This document shows, in pieces, positions 1 through 7,499 of a DNA stretch of 28,345 bases (position 1 is its first letter; each line of letters opens with the position of its first letter). Origin of the DNA: a virus; the IMG/VR virus record IMGVR_UViG_3300025030_000357, positions 1-28,345 of that record. One strand, 5' to 3'. Under the pieces are notes generated by a model. The model saw nothing but the letters and a program-made list of their open reading frames with translations, did not search any database and was not told the origin of the DNA. Position numbers and translations under genes: made by a program.

Positions 1-1452
1 CGTCAGCCGTGAGTGCTCGATGGTGCCCTGCTCATCTTGGTCAGGTCGATCGGCGGGGTACTCCGCATCGTAGAAACACACGCGACCACTCACGACGCAG
101 TGCGAAACGTGCGAGCGCTTGGCCTTGGACGAAAGCAGAACGAACCCTGCATCGACGTGGGGCGTGCCCATGCTCAAGCTGCAATGATCCGCTCGGATCA
201 ATCCGTTGATCGCGAACATCCCACGATCGGCCGTCGCACCCGTCCATGCGAAGTTGATGTCTTGCAGAACGAGTTGCCCGTCTTGGAGCGTGACCCCGTA
301 CTCCGTGGCGAGGAGCGAGGCCCCGTCGACCGTGATGGTCGGGCGTTGAAGTGTCGTCGCAGTGGCGTTCGTGTGCTTCACAGCCCCACGGATCGTGAGC
401 GTGAGCCCTCGGCCTGCACGAGGAGCGATGATCTGCGGCGCGGCCAGCGTGTAGGCGTGGCTCCCAAACACCACGATCTCCGCGCGCTCCGGGCGGTTCG
501 CGTCGACGATGCTCGCGAGGTGCGCAAGAGCGTCCTCCACCCCGCTCGCGCCGTTGAAGTCGCCGACATGCGTCACACCGTCCCCCACGGTGTAGGTGAC
601 GGTGTCGAGAGAGCGCAGGCTCTTCGTGCGCTCGAGACTGAGCGCGCTGTCGGGATCGAGTGGGCGGACCGGGCGAGAGAACCAATCCCACGTGCCCGAG
701 GCGTTCGCCCCCTTGATGTCCTGGATCTGGCGCGCGAGCGCGCGCAGCGCAGGATAGACCTCGTTCACGCCGACCGTGAGCCCTTCGCGTCCTGTCGAAC
801 GATCGAAGTCGCCGATGGCCCCTGCACCGTCCTGCGTCGAGCGCTGGTACGGCGCGTCACCCTCGAGCGCGAACGTGCGCACGTCCGTGATGTCACCGCC
901 GGCGACGACAGCCCCCGTCCAGTTCACGTCGGCTAGATCGATCCACTCATCGGATGGAGCACCGGTGAAGCGCAGCTCGAACCCTGGAAGGTGTCTCGTC
1001 GGCTCGTTGCTGATCGACTCGGAGTCGAGGCCCGGATCCCAGAACGCCCTGTTATCCGACACGCCGTCGGCGTAGGTGAAACGCATCTGGACGCGGTAAA
1101 CGGCGTTCGGTTGGCCGACGAAGTCGAGCGTCTGTTGGGCGTTGCCCTCGAGATTGCCGTCGTCGTCGTCGCCCCCGACGAGCTGTCCGAACGTGACATT
1201 CGTTCCGAGGTTCTCCGCGCCGAGTGCGAGCGACAGTGCTGCACCACCCCCACCGTTGTTCAGGCTCACGACGATGCGCGACGTGGGGGGCGCCTCCGGC
1301 TCGACAGCGAACCCCCGCACGAGATAGTTCTCGCTCTCGCCGAGAAGCAGCTCTCGAGCCGTGCGACGGAACTCGCCGAGGACGAGGAAGTTCTCGGCTA
1401 CCTTGTCCGGGATGTCGACGCGCTCTTGCGCGGTCCACTGCACGATCCTCAT
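1..1452 (-). CDS. Tail fibre protein with beta-helix-like region (3' end cut by window edge)
   Basis: A single frame stays open from an ATG at 1452 to base 1, giving 484 residues with no stop inside the window. The first 40 residues (MRIVQWTAQERVDIPDKVAE...) and a following block holding NRAFWDPGLDSES (about residues 133-145) look like the conserved N-terminal attachment region of a family of phage tail proteins, recognised from memory. From about residue 280 the sequence turns into short beta-rich turns with regular G, T, V and D spacing, as in right-handed beta-helix (pectate-lyase-like) fibres. It would bind the cell surface and may degrade or grip polysaccharide; no catalytic residues can be assigned. 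The gene follows the gpI-like gene by 15 bases. The SD is weak (AAAGGA, about 11 bases upstream). Being the last gene visible in the adhesin block supports a receptor-binding role. Confidence 0.8.
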   Translation of the reverse strand, partial: MRIVQWTAQERVDIPDKVAENFLVLGEFRRTARELLLGESENYLVRGFAVEPEAPPTSRIVVSLNNGGGGAALSLALGAENLGTNVTFGQLVGGDDDDGNLEGNAQQTLDFVGQPNAVYRVQMRFTYADGVSDNRAFWDPGLDSESISNEPTRHLPGFELRFTGAPSDEWIDLADVNWTGAVVAGGDITDVRTFALEGDAPYQRSTQDGAGAIGDFDRSTGREGLTVGVNEVYPALRALARQIQDIKGANASGTWDWFSRPVRPLDPDSALSLERTKSLRSLDTVTYTVGDGVTHVGDFNGASGVEDALAHLASIVDANRPERAEIVVFGSHAYTLAAPQIIAPRAGRGLTLTIRGAVKHTNATATTLQRPTITVDGASLLATEYGVTLQDGQLVLQDINFAWTGATADRGMFAINGLIRADHCSLSMGTPHVDAGFVLLSSKAKRSHVSHCVVSGRVCFYDAEYPADRPDQDEQGTIEHSRLT

Positions 1453-1467
1453 AGGGTGTGGATCCTT

Positions 1468-2508
1468 TCACATCTTCACGGACACGTCCACCCGTGTACC
1501 CGCCGGCCGCACTTGGTCCAGCAGGCACCTCACGGCGCGAAGAGGGTCCGACAGGTACGCGTAGCGGTCTTGATCATCACGGATCGTTTCGTCGTCCGCG
1601 AGGTAGTGATAGGAGATTGTCGGGTCGGCACCATAGGCCGTATAGTCCACCAGAACCGCCGTGCCGATGGCACCTGGACTAGCCCCCAAGGTGATCACAT
1701 TGGTCCCTGGTACGAACACACCGCCACCGGCGTAGAAGTTCGTGACCCCGTCTCGCCGACCGCGTCGCGTCGGGATCGTGTCCAAATAGACGCCGTTCAC
1801 GGTGCGGAGCTGGACGGGCACTCCCCCGAAAGACACTTCCACCGCGTTGAGCCCGGTTGTCAGCTCCGGGTGGCCGCCTGTCAGGATGAAGCGCCCGCGA
1901 ACGCTCGTCGCGAGCGCCACCTCGATCGCCACGAAGATCTGATACGGGTCCGAGACGAGTCTCTCCCAGATCTCATAGCTCGTGGTGTTCCCCATCAAAG
2001 CCTCGAGCACAGTGTCGAAGGCGTCGACGGTGGTCTTCGGAAGGTACCCCAACGCTCGGATGATTCTCCGCCACGTCGTGTCACTAATACCCGGGCATTT
2101 CCGAAGCCCGAGATTCCGCCCGATCACGTTGAGATCTTCTCCGATCGCGAAGTCCACGAAGAACCCGCGTCGAGTCAGATCGATCGCAGAGGTGTTCTGC
2201 GCCAAGTCGATCACGAGCGCCCCGACGGGGTGTGCGATTGCCTTCGTACCGTCGACGGCCCGAGTCAGACCCGTGAAGGCGAAAGGGGCGGCCGACGTGC
2301 GGCCCGTTGCAGTGACGATCTCACCATTGATGAGCAGCCGAGCGTCGCTCGCTCCATCGGTGTACTCACCGAACCGAAGCGTGCTTTCTACGGCCATTGA
2401 GCCCACTTCCGCGGCCGTGAGCACAGAGTCGAGCCTCGTCACAGCTCGCCCTCCGGCTAGGTTCACCTCGCCGAGGATGCCGTCCAAAATGGCGCGTAGA
2501 AGCCCCAC
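1468..2508 (-). CDS. Putative baseplate wedge / gpI-like tail protein
   Basis: 346 residues. The start is GTG, chosen because GGGAGGG lies about 5 bases upstream and the upstream gene's TGA is just before it. Residues about 120-190, with the stretch VIGRNLGLRKCPGISDTTWR and then LGYLPKTTVDAFDTVLEAL, resemble the helical core of gpI-like proteins, which link the baseplate wedge to tail fibres. Residues 1-110 contain a beta-rich piece (LLINGEIVTATGR, GLTRAVDGTKAIAHPVGA) typical of fibre-attachment segments. The C-terminal half is beta-rich and ends VSVKM. It sits after the IPT/TIG gene and before the beta-helix fibre, which fits a fibre-attachment role. The gpI assignment is from pattern memory only; plain 'tail protein' is the safe alternative. 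Confidence 0.6.
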   Translation of the reverse strand: MGLLRAILDGILGEVNLAGGRAVTRLDSVLTAAEVGSMAVESTLRFGEYTDGASDARLLINGEIVTATGRTSAAPFAFTGLTRAVDGTKAIAHPVGALVIDLAQNTSAIDLTRRGFFVDFAIGEDLNVIGRNLGLRKCPGISDTTWRRIIRALGYLPKTTVDAFDTVLEALMGNTTSYEIWERLVSDPYQIFVAIEVALATSVRGRFILTGGHPELTTGLNAVEVSFGGVPVQLRTVNGVYLDTIPTRRGRRDGVTNFYAGGGVFVPGTNVITLGASPGAIGTAVLVDYTAYGADPTISYHYLADDETIRDDQDRYAYLSDPLRAVRCLLDQVRPAGTRVDVSVKM

Positions 2509-2509
2509 G

Positions 2510-2935
2510 TCACCCTCCCGACAGAATGCGAGGCCCTACAGACCAAGGAAGCGACCATTTGCTGCGACAGCTCACCACGGGATACTCGTTCGCGTGCTCC
2601 CGTACGTCGAGCGCGTTGAGGAGATCTACGACACCGCCCGATGTGGTCACACGAAGATCATACACGCCATCGTCGAGCGCCGGCATTCCGACGTACGCCC
2701 GATTCAATGACACGTCGAAACGAGGATCGAAGATGTATCCGGTCCCTACAGCCGCCCCTGCCTTGCGGATCTCCACCTCCATGTCGTCGGCGAAGTTCGT
2801 GCCGAGGATCAAGACAATCGTACCCCCCTCTCGATCGACGATCTCGGGGGACACACCGATCAACGTCGGCGGGGGTGCCGCGGAGCCCGACCCCCACGGC
2901 CCGCCAGCTCCCCACGGTCCTGTACCCCAAGTCAT
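2510..2935 (-). CDS. Small IPT/TIG-domain virion protein
   Basis: 141 residues. The N-terminus is a Trp/Gly-rich repeat, MTWGTGPWGAGGPWGSG, a style of N-terminus I associate with small phage tail-region proteins. Residues about 22-110 match an IPT/TIG immunoglobulin-like fold: PTLIGVSPEIVDREGGTIV, then LILGTNFADDMEVEI and DGVYDLRVTTSGG, with the classic 'G.NF' turn. Such domains sit on tail fibres and capsids and bind surfaces or other subunits. The C-terminal 30 residues are basic and unassigned. The start overlaps the previous stop as ATGA, indicating translational coupling. The role is inferred from the fold and the location in the adhesin block. Confidence 0.7.
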   Translation of the reverse strand: MTWGTGPWGAGGPWGSGSAAPPPTLIGVSPEIVDREGGTIVLILGTNFADDMEVEIRKAGAAVGTGYIFDPRFDVSLNRAYVGMPALDDGVYDLRVTTSGGVVDLLNALDVREHANEYPVVSCRSKWSLPWSVGPRILSGG

Positions 2936-3234
2936 TGGCTACCATCTGGCGCGATCGGCGCCGGCTCAAAGTCGTCGGTCACGTGCGAGCCCGCCTTGCG
3001 GCGCGCACGTCCGGCAGCCTTCTCCGACGCCGTGGCGGCTCGCTCGACGAGCCGCGCTCCGGGCTCGCATCTGCGCGTCGTGATCGCGTCGGCCGTGGTC
3101 GGCTGCTCAAGCTCGGTCACGACCTCGCGCGCAAGGTACCCCAGCCGACCGGCCAGCTCAGTCGCGAAGTCGGCGTCAGCGACGATCACGTTGTCCACGA
3201 TCCCGTCGGCCTTGATCAATGCGAAGCGTCCCAT
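2932..3234 (-). CDS. Small fibre-associated protein, function unknown
   Basis: 100 residues. The start is well supported by AAGGAGGA about 7 bases upstream. The N-terminus, MGRFALIKADGIVDNVIVAD, resembles a common family of short phage proteins encoded next to tail-fibre genes ('FALI..G.V.NVI.AD'). The C-terminal half is charged, with a basic run KAAGRARRKAG near residues 72-82 that may be disordered. It follows the glycine-rich fibre gene by about 13 bases and its TGA overlaps the start of the IPT/TIG gene (ATGA). A fibre chaperone or small fibre component is plausible, but no function can be assigned from sequence. Confidence 0.7.
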   Translation of the reverse strand: MGRFALIKADGIVDNVIVADADFATELAGRLGYLAREVVTELEQPTTADAITTRRCEPGARLVERAATASEKAAGRARRKAGSHVTDDFEPAPIAPDGSQ

Positions 3235-3247
3235 CGTCGCTCCTCCT

Positions 3248-4282
3248 TCAAGCCCAGTACTCGAGGATCACGATCCCGTCGGAACCCGCGCCGCCAGCGG
3301 CGCCGCCGCCCCCCGCGCCTCCCGTGCCCGAGCCCGCACCGCCACCGCCGCCACCGCCGCCACCACCGCCGCCGCGGCCGTTCGTGCCGGCTGCACCAGG
3401 GGTGACCGGCGAGGAGCCGGCAACGCCGTCACCGGCACTGTTCGCCGCACCACCGACGCCGCCGAGGTAGGCACCTCCCGACGTCGACGTGGCCGCGGCC
3501 TCGCTGCCCTGCGCGATCTCGTCGCCGAACCCGCCCACCGCGCCACCGCCACCGCCGCCGCCACCGCCGTGCGTGCCGCCGCTCTGCGCGCCACCGTCTG
3601 TGTACCCCGGATAGTCGGGGTTGTTGTTCGTCGAGAGGATCGGCCCGCTGATATAGGCGACGAGCGGGCCGCCCTGCGAGCCATTGACCCCAGCGTTGCC
3701 TCCGCCGCCGCCGTTGAGGGATCCACCTCCCGCCGAGGCCATGTTTCCGTTGACGCTGGACGCCGCCGCGGTCGAGCCGTTGTAGGACGCCGCGCCGGAC
3801 GATCCCGATCCGGTGCCTCCGGCACCTCCGGCCGCTCCGCCGGCCGCTCCCGCCGTGCCGCCTAGACCCTGGCTGCCACCGATCGTGGTGTCTGCCGCAC
3901 CGGTCCTGCGGGCCGCACGCAAGAGCTTCGTCGCGCCACGCAGGATCTCGGTGTAGCCACCGTTGCCGCCGCTGTTCCCCGCTGCTCCGGCCGCCGTGGC
4001 GGCGCCTCCGGTGCCTCCGGCTCCGACGGTGATCGTGAGCGTCTCGCCGGGCACCACGGGGACGAGTAGGTCGCGGACGGAGGCCGCTCCACCACCGCCC
4101 GACCCTCCACGGCCGCCGCCGCCGCCGCCAGCGTTGGCGCTCGCGCCCGCACCACCGCCAGCTCCGGACGCACCCCCGCCGGCGCCCGGGCGGATGGCGG
4201 CGACCACGATCGACGTGACCCCACCCGGGACGACGAAGGAGCCGGATGCCGTAAAGGTCTTCTGTATGCGGTTCTTCGCCAT
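3248..4282 (-). CDS. Glycine-rich tail fibre / adhesin
   Basis: 344 residues, more than a third glycine by eye. The N-terminal domain (MAKNRIQKTFTASGSFVVPG, then VTSIVVAAIRPGAGGG) is the usual opening of glycine-rich phage fibre domains. It is followed by ETLTITVGAGGTGG and long Gly runs, one of about 12 consecutive glycines near residue 310. The C-terminus ends GSDGIVILEYWA, the typical closing strand of these domains. Glycine-rich loops of this kind form polyglycine type II sandwiches in T-even gp38-type adhesins, so a receptor-binding tip is likely. ATG at 4282 is preferred over the adjacent in-frame GTG at 4285 because GAGGTGA lies about 7 bases before it. It follows the Ig-type fibre gene by 10 bases. 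Confidence 0.8.
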   Translation of the reverse strand: MAKNRIQKTFTASGSFVVPGGVTSIVVAAIRPGAGGGASGAGGGAGASANAGGGGGGRGGSGGGGAASVRDLLVPVVPGETLTITVGAGGTGGAATAAGAAGNSGGNGGYTEILRGATKLLRAARRTGAADTTIGGSQGLGGTAGAAGGAAGGAGGTGSGSSGAASYNGSTAAASSVNGNMASAGGGSLNGGGGGNAGVNGSQGGPLVAYISGPILSTNNNPDYPGYTDGGAQSGGTHGGGGGGGGGAVGGFGDEIAQGSEAAATSTSGGAYLGGVGGAANSAGDGVAGSSPVTPGAAGTNGRGGGGGGGGGGGGAGSGTGGAGGGGAAGGAGSDGIVILEYWA

Positions 4283-4292
4283 CACTCACCTC

Positions 4293-6101
4293 TTAGAGGA
4301 GCCACCAGTTCGTGCCATCGAAGAGCACGTACCAGGTGCCGTAGTCGGCCGCGAGTGAATAGCTCGCCGCGACGCCCTCGATGCTCTCGGCGCCCACCCT
4401 CGCGAGCGTGGCAGGCGCGACGCCGAGCCCGCCGGTGCAATCCTTGATGATCAGGTGCCAGCCCGTTGGCGCCCCCGCCGGCAGCGTGAGCGTGATCGCC
4501 GCCGCTGTGATGCGGATCACTCGGTCGCCGAGCAAGATCGCGTCGTTCACCGCGACAGCTCGCGGCGTGAGGATCGTACCCCGCGTCGGGTTGAGATAGC
4601 CGCGGTGCGTCCAGGTCGTCGTCGCCGCAGCCGGGGCCGAGGTGATCGCGGCTGCCGTGGTTGTACCGATGTTGATGTCACCGTTGGTTGCGCCGGTGCC
4701 TGCATTCAGGATGAGATCCGCACCGGGACCAGCGCCAGGGGCGCCACCGGCTGCACCGCCCTGACCGGCGGTGATAGTGACATCTGCGCCAGGGCCGCCG
4801 GCCACTGCGCCATCACCGGGTCCGCCGCGGCCACCCGTGATCTGAAGGCCACGTGCATTCCCACCGACGAATGTCTCATCTTGAGTGCCGACGACGAACT
4901 CGACGTTACCCCCTGTCCCGAACAGCCCGGTTTCATACAAGTGGAACCCATCACCGAACGACACCTCCTCGAACGTGATCCCGAAACCAGTGGCACGGGC
5001 TGTGATGTTCAGCTCGTCTTCTCTGATTTCGATCTGCTTCAGCGCGTTGATCGAGATGCCGATACCTCCAGAGCCACCCCCAGCGGTCGGGTAAAGTCCG
5101 TTTGAGAACTGATCGAGTGCGATACCTGGAGTGGCTTCTGCGCCCGCAAACGTTGATTGGACGTTCACCCCCGTGTTGAGGATCAATGGACCCTGATTTC
5201 CACCGACGTTGATGCCAAGTCCGGCGATCCCGGATCCGAGCACGTTGGGAGACACAGTGACCACAGCGCCGCCTGAACTAAGCGACACATCACCCGCGTA
5301 ACCAACCCCGAAACCGCCATCGGCACCAGGCTCACCACCGAGCAGAATGACGGCTCCGCCGTCATCTGAAGGAGCTGCAACGCCAGCCGCACCTACACCG
5401 CCGATCGCTATCACGCGACCGCCGACGCCCGCGGCTTGCGGAAAGATGGCGCCTGGAGGAGGTGGGGTCAGATCGCCGGCCGAGCCGCCAAGGTAGAGGT
5501 CACGCCCCGCGGTCGTCCCGTCGCTTGGGAGCGGATTGACCGTGATGTCGTTGCCGCCCTGGATCAGTCCGCCGTCGAGCGTGATTTCACTCCCACCATT
5601 CACGATCGTGACGGGGGTGCCGACGACAGACGTGTCGATCTGCTGGCCGTTGTCGTATGCGTCTTGCAGCGCGATCCCCGGAGCGAGCATGAACCCGTGG
5701 ACGTCCCGGATCGCCTCCTCGCGTGCCGGTGCCCAGCCCGCTACCGCATCGAACTGCCGCGTCTCTCCGGCGGCCGGTACGCGCCAGTCGTACGGCAGCG
5801 CGAGACGGATCGCATAACCCTGTTCGTCCGCGTCGTCGGCCGTCGTCTTCAATGCGTCGACGTACGTGATCAACCGGATCAAGTACGTCCCGGCGATGTC
5901 CGGAGTGAACGACGTCGTCGACAGTACAGTGCTCGACAGAGCCGCGGCAGAGCCGATCGGCTTATAGAGCATCTCCCACGTCCAACCCAGCACTCCAGTG
6001 TTGTCGAAGTTGCTGAGCGTGACGGGCGCTCCGAGTGACCCGTTGTCGACGGATCCGGTAACCGGTCCACCGCCGTCGTCGATAACGATCTCTGCGCTCA
6101 T
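4293..6101 (-). CDS. Large tail fibre protein with N-terminal Ig-like domain
   Basis: 602 residues. Residues 1-100 look like a PKD/Ig-type domain, with GWTWEMLYKPIGS, TTSFTPDIAGTYLIRLITYV and a run of aspartates. The middle is a long Gly/Ala-rich beta region with repeated GGxGAD motifs, such as GGPGADVTITAGQGG and GAGPGADLILNAGTGATNGD, often seen in fibre shafts. The last 100 residues (ILLGDRVIRITAAAITLTLP, then WHLIIKDCTGG, ending DGTNWWLL) match a C-terminal domain shared by many fibres. It directly follows the baseplate J gene by 7 bases with GAGGA as SD. The role in host contact is inferred; the exact receptor is unknown. Confidence 0.8.
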   Translation of the reverse strand: MSAEIVIDDGGGPVTGSVDNGSLGAPVTLSNFDNTGVLGWTWEMLYKPIGSAAALSSTVLSTTSFTPDIAGTYLIRLITYVDALKTTADDADEQGYAIRLALPYDWRVPAAGETRQFDAVAGWAPAREEAIRDVHGFMLAPGIALQDAYDNGQQIDTSVVGTPVTIVNGGSEITLDGGLIQGGNDITVNPLPSDGTTAGRDLYLGGSAGDLTPPPPGAIFPQAAGVGGRVIAIGGVGAAGVAAPSDDGGAVILLGGEPGADGGFGVGYAGDVSLSSGGAVVTVSPNVLGSGIAGLGINVGGNQGPLILNTGVNVQSTFAGAEATPGIALDQFSNGLYPTAGGGSGGIGISINALKQIEIREDELNITARATGFGITFEEVSFGDGFHLYETGLFGTGGNVEFVVGTQDETFVGGNARGLQITGGRGGPGDGAVAGGPGADVTITAGQGGAAGGAPGAGPGADLILNAGTGATNGDINIGTTTAAAITSAPAAATTTWTHRGYLNPTRGTILTPRAVAVNDAILLGDRVIRITAAAITLTLPAGAPTGWHLIIKDCTGGLGVAPATLARVGAESIEGVAASYSLAADYGTWYVLFDGTNWWLL

Positions 6102-6108
6102 GGGATCC

Positions 6109-7497
6109 TCACGTCAGAACGATCGCGGCCGCTGTGATACGCGCGACCTGATAGGCCAGGATGATCTGATCAGCCACGGGGGGTGTCGAGCCAGTCAGCT
6201 CGATGAATCGGAAGTTCGCCATCCCTTCGACCGCCATGGCGCGCTCGACGATCTCCGCAGAAATGACGTGCTCGCCGATGTCCAACGTGTTGATGTAGCT
6301 CTGAATCACTGCGGCCACGTTCGTCAACACCGTCGCGGTGTCGAACCCGGTGCTCACCGTGATCGCCGCTTCTACATTCTGGTGCACCGTCAGCGGAGCT
6401 TTCACGAGCACCATGACCCCTGCCGCTCGGACCCCGGGGTAGCTGATCGCATTCGTCGGGTCTCCGTCGATCACCTTCTGCGTCTGTTGAATCAGACCGG
6501 TGTAGTAGCGGTATTCTGCGGTGACCACATCCGCGGGAGCGAGTGCCGCGGCTAGCTCCACCTGACCCAGCGCTGGATTCAGTTCGTAGTCCGTACCACG
6601 CACTTGCAACATGCCATTGATCCACAGCTCGAACGCTCCATCGTCTCGAATCGGGCGCGCGGTCGTGAAGAGGTTCAGCTCACCCCCGAGAGCCGCCGCG
6701 AGGAGCGTGTCAGGAGCCCCCAGGTAGGTCACTGAATACTCTTCCACGCCACCCGTACCGTCGTCGATGTAGAGGTCGACGAGACCGCTCGGCGTGATGC
6801 CCTCCACCACCTTCGCGAAGAGGACTCGGCGGCCATCGGAGAGGCGCACGTTTCGTGCGAAACCCTCGAGCGCCGTCACCGTGCCCCGCGAAAGCGACTG
6901 CACGTATGATTTGAGTCGGGCCCGGAACTCCCGATCGCTCTCCCGGTCACGCCCATTTTCGAGGCTGACCGCGTTCGTGACCGCCGTGACGCCTGCGACG
7001 CGCGAAACGAACTTCACGATCGAGGCGCCGTCGACGTTCGCGCGCTCTCCGGCCTCCAGGGCGACGACGTCGACGGGGGCCGACGAGGTGTTGCCCGCTG
7101 TGATCTGGCCCGCGGCCGTCGTGCGGTACTTGACCAACCCGTCTTGATCCTCGGCCGCGACGATGGTCCCGATCGGGATGTTCGTGATCCCCGCAACACC
7201 CGGGCGGATGAACGTCACCTCTCCGGTGGCGAAGAGAGCTGCACGACGCACGATCGAGGCCGGCTGGATCTCCGCTGCACGGCGGTCGAGGTCCGATCCG
7301 GTAGCGGTCTCGATCGAGAAGAGCTGCCGGAGGCGAGCGAGCTGAAAGTAGACCTCGGCGATCTCGTTCGCCGCCGCGGCGAGCACGTGATACACGCCGC
7401 CGTTGCGCTCCAGCCTGGAAAGCCCAGATCTCGCCACAACTCGCGCCGCCATGGCGCGCAGGATCTCGATCCGGTTACGAGGTCGGAACACGGGCAT
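6109..7497 (-). CDS. Baseplate J-like protein (T4 gp6-type wedge)
   Basis: 462 residues, close to the usual length of the baseplate J family. The N-terminal helical part (RNRIEILRAMAARVVARSGL, then YFQLARLRQLFSIETATGSD with LDRRAAEIQ) is typical. It is followed by a beta-rich block (IGTIVAAEDQDGLVKYRTTA) and the family feature NGRDRESDREFRARLKSYVQ (about residues 181-200). The C-terminal region SYINTLDIGEHVISAEIVER matches the end of J/gp6 proteins. These proteins form the iris or ring of the baseplate wedge around the hub and drive sheath contraction signalling. The gene starts after a 2-base gap behind the LysM-gp25 gene, with GGAG about 8 bases upstream. A strong family call; it marks the end of the baseplate block. 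Confidence 0.9.
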   Translation of the reverse strand: MPVFRPRNRIEILRAMAARVVARSGLSRLERNGGVYHVLAAAANEIAEVYFQLARLRQLFSIETATGSDLDRRAAEIQPASIVRRAALFATGEVTFIRPGVAGITNIPIGTIVAAEDQDGLVKYRTTAAGQITAGNTSSAPVDVVALEAGERANVDGASIVKFVSRVAGVTAVTNAVSLENGRDRESDREFRARLKSYVQSLSRGTVTALEGFARNVRLSDGRRVLFAKVVEGITPSGLVDLYIDDGTGGVEEYSVTYLGAPDTLLAAALGGELNLFTTARPIRDDGAFELWINGMLQVRGTDYELNPALGQVELAAALAPADVVTAEYRYYTGLIQQTQKVIDGDPTNAISYPGVRAAGVMVLVKAPLTVHQNVEAAITVSTGFDTATVLTNVAAVIQSYINTLDIGEHVISAEIVERAMAVEGMANFRFIELTGSTPPVADQIILAYQVARITAAAIVLT

Positions 7498-7499
7498 GA

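Noticed and set aside
41-1528. Minus-strand frames at 41-691, 933-1253 and 1052-1528
   Set aside because: Same strand but other frames of the fibre gene, which is open throughout from 1452 to the edge and shows recognisable fibre sequence.
13-2400. Long plus-strand open frames (13-936 and 991-2400)
   Set aside because: They lie antisense to a continuous minus-strand fibre gene (1-1452) and the gpI-like gene. Their products are Arg/Val/Asp-rich without fold-like patterns; typical of high-GC antisense frames.
3290-4200. Repeated GCC/ACC-rich DNA as a CRISPR or satellite repeat
   Set aside because: It is the coding sequence of a glycine-rich fibre in the minus frame, without regular repeat-spacer structure.
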